A stretch of DNA of 26,384 bases, from positions 1 through 26,384 of the forward strand of contig JBBQKG010000031.1 in assembly GCA_038326655.1 (NCBI GenBank), read 5' to 3'. The position numbers and the translations under genes were made by a program. The notes below the pieces were generated by a model, which had not been told where the DNA came from, did no database searches, and saw only the letters and a list, made by a program, of their open reading frames with translations. Shown in pieces: positions 22,250 through 26,384 of this stretch (positions within the stretch are counted from its first letter, which is position 1; every line of letters begins with the position of its first letter). Source of the DNA: JBBQKG01 sp038326655 (GTDB taxonomy: Bacteria; Actinomycetota; Thermoleophilia; Solirubrobacterales; JBBDJG01).

Positions 22250-23335
22250 TCAGCTCGCCTGGGCTTCGAGCTTCTGCCGGCGCTCGTCGGCGGCGAGCGC
22301 GTCGGTGAACTGGTCGAGCTCTCCCTCGAGAATCTGGTCGAGGTTGTGGGCCGTGTGCTTGATCCGGTGGTCGGTCACCCTGCCCTGCGGAAAGTTGTAC
22401 GTGCGCACCTTCTCCGAGCGCTCACCCGTGCCGACCTGGGCGCGCCGGTCAGCCGCCTGCCCCGCCTGCTGTTCTCGCAGCGCGTGCTCGTAGATGCGCG
22501 CGCGCAGCACGCGCATCGCGCGCTCGCGGTTCTGCAGCTGGGATTTCTCGTCCTGCATCGAGACCACGATCCCGCTCGGCTTGTGCGTGATCCGCACCGC
22601 CGAGTCGGTCGTGTTGACGGACTGCCCCCCTGGTCCCGACGAGCGATAGACGTCGATCTGCAGGTCATTCTGGTCGATGTCGACCTCGACCTCCTCCGCC
22701 TCCGGGAGCACGGCGACGGTCGCCGTGGAAGTGTGGATGCGGCCCTGGGACTCCGTCTGGGGAACGCGCTGGACACGGTGGACCCCGGCCTCGTACTTGA
22801 ACACGCTGTAGGCGCCGTCGCCCTTGACCGCGAAGGTGACCTCCTTGAATCCGCCCGTCTGACCGGGGCTGTGGCCGAGGTCCTCGGTCTTGAAGCCGCG
22901 CCGCTCGGCATAGCGGGTGAGCATCCGGTACAGGTCGCCGGCGAAGAGCGCGGCCTCGTCCCCGCCCGTGCCCGCGCGGATCTCGACGATCACGTTCTTG
23001 GCATCGTTGGGGTCGCGCTCGATCATCGCGAGGCGAAGGTCCTCGGCCGCCCGCTCCATCTCCTCGCGCGCGGTGGTCACCATCTCCTGCAGCTCGCGGC
23101 GGTCGTCCACGTCGAGTCCTCCGTCGCCGTCGTCGAGCAGCGTCGCATCGCTCTGGGCCTTGCGGTAGCGCTCAGCCAGCGCATGCGGCTCCCCGAGCTC
23201 GCGATGCTCCCGCGCGACCGCCGTATAGCGGGAGCGATCGGCGATCGTCTCAGGATCGGCGAGCTGCTCCTCGAGCTCGCGGTAACGCTGCTCGATCTGC
23301 TCGACGAGACGCTCGGTTACGGAACCTTCAGCCAC
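22250..23335 (-). CDS. prfA: Peptide chain release factor 1
   Basis: It recognises UAA and UAG in the ribosomal A site and triggers peptide release. The 361-residue protein has the codon-recognition tripeptide region RVPQTESQGRIH; the PxT form marks RF1, against SPF in RF2. The catalytic loop is SSGPGGQSVNTTDSAVRITH, with GGQ intact, although SSGPGGQS is an uncommon variant of ASGAGGQH. The N-terminal domain has the expected long helices and AGTGGDEAALFAGDLYRML. It starts at GTG (23333-23335), preceded by a G-rich ribosome binding site (GGGGGGCGG), 16 bases after the DUF1385 gene. Confidence 0.97.
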   Translation of the reverse strand: MAEGSVTERLVEQIEQRYRELEEQLADPETIADRSRYTAVAREHRELGEPHALAERYRKAQSDATLLDDGDGGLDVDDRRELQEMVTTAREEMERAAEDLRLAMIERDPNDAKNVIVEIRAGTGGDEAALFAGDLYRMLTRYAERRGFKTEDLGHSPGQTGGFKEVTFAVKGDGAYSVFKYEAGVHRVQRVPQTESQGRIHTSTATVAVLPEAEEVEVDIDQNDLQIDVYRSSGPGGQSVNTTDSAVRITHKPSGIVVSMQDEKSQLQNRERAMRVLRARIYEHALREQQAGQAADRRAQVGTGERSEKVRTYNFPQGRVTDHRIKHTAHNLDQILEGELDQFTDALAADERRQKLEAQAS

Positions 23336-23351
23336 CGCCCGCCCCCCGAGG

Positions 23352-24449
23352 TCAGGCGACGACTTCCATGCCGACTCGCTCCTCCTCGGTCGAGGCCGAT
23401 GGGTTCTCGACCTCCAGGACCGACTGGAGTGCGGCGATCGCCACCGCCAGCTGGTCCAGGGACGGCTCGCGCGTGGTCAGCTTCTGAAGCTGGAGCCCTG
23501 GCCACATCAGAACGCGGACCCAGTGCTTGCGGCGGTTGCGACCCGCCCAGCGGATCACTTCGTAGGCGAGACCGGCCACGAGCGCGATCCCGAACACGCG
23601 AGAGAGGATCAGCCAGTAGAGGGCCGGCCTGCCGATCGGGGCGAACACGAAGACGGCGATCACCATCACGATCAGGAGGAAGCTGGTGCCACACCGCATG
23701 TGAAGGCGGGAGTAGAGCGTCGCCCGCTCCGGGACGAGCTCGTCGTCGGCCTCGTAGCAGGAGATCACCTTGTGCTCGGCGCCGTGGTACTCGAACACGC
23801 GCCGAAGGTCACGGATCTTCGAAATCCCCCATATGTACGCGAGGAAGATCGAGATCCGGATCGCCTTCTCGACCAGGACGAAGAACACCGAGTTGCCGAG
23901 CTGGTCCTTCCAGATGCTCGCAACAGTCACCGGCAGCACGAAGAAGAGCCCGATCGCGAACACCAGCGAGATGAACACCGCAAAGCCCCAGGTCCGCTTG
24001 GAGATCTCCTCGTCGGGCTCGTCGAGCTGCGCGTTCGCGGAGATCCCGAGCGCCTTCATCCCGATCGACATGGACTCGACCAGCGCGACCACGCCGCGCA
24101 CGACGGGCAGCCGGTAGAAGCGGTGCTGCTTGATCTTCGAGACGAATGCCTCGCGGTGGACCTGGATCGGCCCTAGCGGCTGGCCCTCGGGATCGAGCTC
24201 GACCGGCGCGCCGCCATTCGGGGAGGCGCCGTTCGAGCCGGTCGCATCCCCCGAGGCGCCGTCCTCCTTGACGGGCTCGCGCACGGCGACGGCCCAGTGC
24301 GAGACGCCACGCATCATCACGCCCTCGAGCACTGCCTGGCCGCCCACGGGCGCGTCGCGCATCGGCATCAGCCGACCGTCCGACAGCCTCACCTGCGAGC
24401 CGGGATCGGTCGCTGTCGCGGTCGAGTTGTTCGTTGGCTCAGTGCTCAT
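23352..24449 (-). CDS. DUF1385 family membrane protein
   Basis: 365 residues. The N-terminal ~30 residues are polar; GGQAVLEGVMMRGVSHWAVAVR at about 37-58 is the family hallmark and FRLPVVRG-like sequence occurs as FYRLPVVRGVVALVESM. Four or five hydrophobic segments follow, and the segment EYHGAEHKVISCYE, with its conserved His and Glu/Cys residues, is typical of the family. RLHMRCGTSFLL follows it. The function is unknown; the family is widely found beside rpmE and prfA, as it is here. An insertion of ~35 Gly/Asn/Ser-rich residues (about 60-95) lies near the N-terminus. The ATG at 24447-24449 is immediately preceded by an in-frame GTG, so either could be used. Confidence 0.9.
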   Translation of the reverse strand: MSTEPTNNSTATATDPGSQVRLSDGRLMPMRDAPVGGQAVLEGVMMRGVSHWAVAVREPVKEDGASGDATGSNGASPNGGAPVELDPEGQPLGPIQVHREAFVSKIKQHRFYRLPVVRGVVALVESMSIGMKALGISANAQLDEPDEEISKRTWGFAVFISLVFAIGLFFVLPVTVASIWKDQLGNSVFFVLVEKAIRISIFLAYIWGISKIRDLRRVFEYHGAEHKVISCYEADDELVPERATLYSRLHMRCGTSFLLIVMVIAVFVFAPIGRPALYWLILSRVFGIALVAGLAYEVIRWAGRNRRKHWVRVLMWPGLQLQKLTTREPSLDQLAVAIAALQSVLEVENPSASTEEERVGMEVVA

Positions 24450-24473
24450 CACTTGGTCAAGCCCGCGGTCCCG

Positions 24474-24498
24474 GGTCCGTCCCCGGCGGGCACGGACC
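24474..24498 (-). terminator. Hairpin after rpmE
   Basis: A perfect 7-base stem, GGTCCGT (24474-24480) with ACGGACC (24492-24498), encloses an 11-base G/C-rich loop that can pair further. It starts 8 bases after the rpmE stop and lies 25 bases before the DUF1385 start. Without a T-tract it may be a partial terminator or mRNA-end stabiliser separating rpmE from the genes below. Confidence 0.5.
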
Positions 24499-24506
24499 TC
24501 TGGCGT

Positions 24507-24719
24507 CTAGCGACCGCCGCGTCTCTTGGCGGCGCGGCGCTGGAAGCGCTCGACCCGGCCACCGGTGTCGACCAGCTTCTGGCGACCGGTGTAGAACGGG
24601 TGGCACTCGGAGCAGATCTCGACGTGCAGCTCCGGCTTGGTGGAGCGGGTCGTGAACTCGTTGCCGCACGTGCAGCGCACGTGGGCCTCTACGTATTCCG
24701 GGTGGATTCCTTGTTTCAT
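24507..24719 (-). CDS. rpmE: 50S ribosomal protein L31, zinc-binding form
   Basis: 70 residues starting MKQGIHPEY, the classical L31 N-terminus, which decides for the ATG at 24717-24719 over the one two codons upstream. The four zinc ligands are present: C16 and C18 (RCTCGNEF), C36 and C39 (ICSECHPFYTG). It is therefore the C+ form, which holds zinc and is replaced by a C- paralogue in some bacteria when zinc is scarce; no paralogue is in the window. The C-terminus is basic (QRRAAKRRGGR) as expected. It stands first in the run rpmE, DUF1385, prfA, prmC, TsaC. Confidence 0.97.
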   Translation of the reverse strand: MKQGIHPEYVEAHVRCTCGNEFTTRSTKPELHVEICSECHPFYTGRQKLVDTGGRVERFQRRAAKRRGGR

Positions 24720-24754
24720 AGTCATCTCAGTTTAGCGGCGCTCGGAAGCTCCGA

Positions 24755-25264
24755 TTACCCCGTTACCAACCGCGCCGCCAGCACCAGGATCGCGAGGGTC
24801 GCGATCAGGTTCGCCGTCGAGACGATCCCCGCCCAGGCCGCCTTGCGCCGGATCGCCGCGGCAAGCGCCGGGTCCTCGGGGGGCTCGAGCGCCTGCGCGC
24901 GCAGGCGGGACAGCGCCGGCCCCTGGACGAGGCTGTGAAATGCGGTCAGCCCGATCACCACGATCACGAGCGCCAGCTTCTCCGCCAGCCGCTTGCCGTA
25001 ATCGGTGTCGAAGAGATCGCCGAACGAGGTGAGGCGATCGCTCGCCATGCTGGAGCCCGTCGCGATCAGGACGAGCATCGCGATGCCGCCGGCGATGAGG
25101 AACCGCCGGCCGAGCTGGCGAAACAGCGCAATCCGCTCCCGATCGGCGAGCGTCTTTCGGGCCGCGCCCACCGCCAGGCCGAGGAACACCATCCCGCCCG
25201 CCCAGACGGCGGCCGCAATCAGGTGAAGCGAGCGGATCGCGAGGTCGTCGGCGGCGAGCGGCAC
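24755..25264 (-). CDS. CopD/DUF4149-like four-helix membrane protein
   Basis: 169 residues with four hydrophobic helices: about 12-32 (LHLIAAAVWAGGMVFLGLAV), 52-70 (FLIAGGIAMLVLIATGSS), 93-112 (LALVIVVIGLTAFHSLVQG) and 143-167. Histidines occur at the starts or inside helices 1 and 3 (SLHLIAAAVWAGG, AFHSLVQG), as in CopD-related proteins associated with copper or haem. The substrate or partner is unknown. The GTG at 25262-25264 is the start taken because it precedes helix 1; the ribosome binding site is weak. It lies between the propeller gene (24 bases upstream) and rpmE (35 bases downstream), all in the same direction. Confidence 0.75.
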   Translation of the reverse strand: MPLAADDLAIRSLHLIAAAVWAGGMVFLGLAVGAARKTLADRERIALFRQLGRRFLIAGGIAMLVLIATGSSMASDRLTSFGDLFDTDYGKRLAEKLALVIVVIGLTAFHSLVQGPALSRLRAQALEPPEDPALAAAIRRKAAWAGIVSTANLIATLAILVLAARLVTG

Positions 25265-25288
25265 GAGGCCGCAGGATAATGAGCCGGC

Positions 25289-26384
25289 CTACCGGGCTGT
25301 CAGGGCACGCGTGTCGGTCGTGGTCGCGTGCAGTCCCCACCGCGCCAGCGAGTCGTAGCTCGGCGGTGCGGAGTCGACCGCCGGCTTGTGCTTCTGGCGC
25401 GGCACCGAGACGGTCGTCGTGCCAGAGCAGGAGCCACCGTGGTCGTCGGTCGCCGTGAAAGCGATCCGGTAGACGCGACCGTCGCCACGCGGGTTGCGCT
25501 CCGCCCTGATCCGAAGGTCGCCGTCGCCGATCAAGGCTGCGTCGGGAGAGGTGGCATCGCCGTAGCTGCGCACGGGCTCGTCCTGGGTGACTCCATCGAC
25601 CGCGATCGCGACCTGGTCTCGGTCGGGATCCGTTGCACCGTCGAGCGTCACCGGGACGAGGCGGCGGTTGGCCGTCGTGAGCACCGGGCGAGAGACGCTC
25701 ACGCCCGAGCAGTCGGGCGCCTCGTTCACATCGACGCGATAGACGTCCGTCTGGTTGTCACCGTCTCCCTGCATCAGGCCCTCGGCCGTATCGAAGTAGA
25801 CGATGCGACCGTCCGCGGTGCTGCCACCGAATTCCACATCGGTTGGGCCGTTGCTCGCGAGCGGGCCTGTCGAGAGCAGCCGCGTGTGCCCTGCGAAGCG
25901 CTCGTAGAGATCCACTGATCCGCGGTCCGTGTCCTCCGGCACGAGCGCCATCCTGGTGCGGAAGAAGGCCCGCGATCCGTCGGCCGAGATCGCGCCGAGG
26001 AACAAAGGATCGAACGCGACGCCGTCCCCCGGGCCCGGACCGGTCGATACCAACCGGGTCGTGCCGGTGGAAAGGTCCCGCGCGTAGATGTCCTCGCACG
26101 CCGCAGGCACGCCGACCTGTACCGGGCACGAGGTGTCTGCATCGGCGCCGGCGAGAGCCTCTCTGGTCGTGAAGTACACGGTGTCGCCGTCACGAGAGGC
26201 CGCCTCGATGCAGGGACCGAAGCTCGAGCAGACATCGAAGACGCCGTTCCCCCCGGCGGGGCCGGTGGAGATCAGCTGGATTCCCTCGTCGGACCACGAG
26301 TACAGGTCCCAGCGACTGTCGGTGTCCTCGGCGACCATGCGACTGGTCGTTGAGAAGAAGACGTGAGAGCCGTCGTAGGAGGGA
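25289..26384 (-). CDS. TolB-like beta-propeller protein with C-terminal repeat-type domain, 5' end missing
   Basis: The frame is open to the right edge, so only the last ~365 residues are seen. At least four blades carry the same motif: DGSHVFFST, DGDTVYFTT, DGSRAFFRT and DGRIVYFDT, each followed by a region ending in D-x-D or E-D-T-D and L-Y-x. This is the WD40/TolB-like pattern of secreted propellers (D-G-S-R-V-F-F). After residue ~205 of the visible part there is a cadherin- or Ig-like domain (VTLDGATDPDRDQVAIAVDG). Cysteines are present in pairs, fitting an exported protein. Function unknown; cell-surface or extracellular location is inferred. The last ~45 residues are basic and look disordered. 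Confidence 0.8.
   Translation of the reverse strand, partial: PSYDGSHVFFSTTSRMVAEDTDSRWDLYSWSDEGIQLISTGPAGGNGVFDVCSSFGPCIEAASRDGDTVYFTTREALAGADADTSCPVQVGVPAACEDIYARDLSTGTTRLVSTGPGPGDGVAFDPLFLGAISADGSRAFFRTRMALVPEDTDRGSVDLYERFAGHTRLLSTGPLASNGPTDVEFGGSTADGRIVYFDTAEGLMQGDGDNQTDVYRVDVNEAPDCSGVSVSRPVLTTANRRLVPVTLDGATDPDRDQVAIAVDGVTQDEPVRSYGDATSPDAALIGDGDLRIRAERNPRGDGRVYRIAFTATDDHGGSCSGTTTVSVPRQKHKPAVDSAPPSYDSLARWGLHATTTDTRALTAR

Overview
The window looks like chromosome from a very GC-rich actinobacterium, most likely of the Thermoleophilia/Solirubrobacterales kind. That placement is inferred from base composition, GTG-rich starts, tightly overlapping genes and the mix of families; no marker gene for taxonomy is present. 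Almost every gene lies on the minus strand. No rRNA, tRNA, CRISPR array, insertion sequence or phage gene was seen.

Region 1 (1-6406) is the F1Fo ATP synthase operon, read right to left: atpZ-like, atpI-like, atpB, atpE, atpF, atpH, atpA, atpG, then atpD running off the left edge. Between atpG and atpD sits the most unusual object in the window: a 107-codon gene (47-370) whose first ~78 residues are the N-terminal barrel region of a beta subunit and whose last ~27 residues are the C-terminal tip of a gamma subunit, each distinct from the neighbouring full genes. It has its own start codon and ribosome binding site. Its gamma tail differs from that of atpG at 12 third positions in a 22-codon core without changing one amino acid, which points to long retention as a protein. 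The operon has a probable promoter at 6324-6353 and a ~230-base leader carrying three 12-base direct repeats.

Region 2 (6407-18031) holds a GNAT acetyltransferase and a divergent short-chain dehydrogenase. They are followed by a long minus-strand run starting at glyA (serine hydroxymethyltransferase) and continuing with a DUF354 glycosyltransferase-like protein, a polyprenyl-phosphate sugar transferase, an AsnB-type amidotransferase, a WecA-like phosphotransferase, an exported bactofilin-like membrane protein, a small unknown, a trehalose-synthase-like GH13 enzyme and a membrane-anchored short-chain dehydrogenase. DUF354, sugar transferase, AsnB and WecA together suggest lipid-linked surface glycan assembly; the later genes are joined to them by start/stop overlaps or short gaps.

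Region 3 (18069-20853) has a DHA2-type drug exporter divergent from two unknown plus-strand genes, ending at a hairpin.

Region 4 (20854-26384) is a translation-related cluster: rpmE, DUF1385 membrane protein, prfA, prmC and a Sua5/TsaC protein, preceded by a CopD-like membrane protein and the 3' part of a beta-propeller protein cut by the right edge. PrfA and PrmC act together (PrmC methylates the GGQ glutamine of release factors) and TsaC starts tRNA t6A synthesis. Two genes, the bactofilin-like one and the Sua5/TsaC one, appear to start at CTG codons that overlap the upstream TGA as CTGA; neither has another in-frame start that gives a complete protein.
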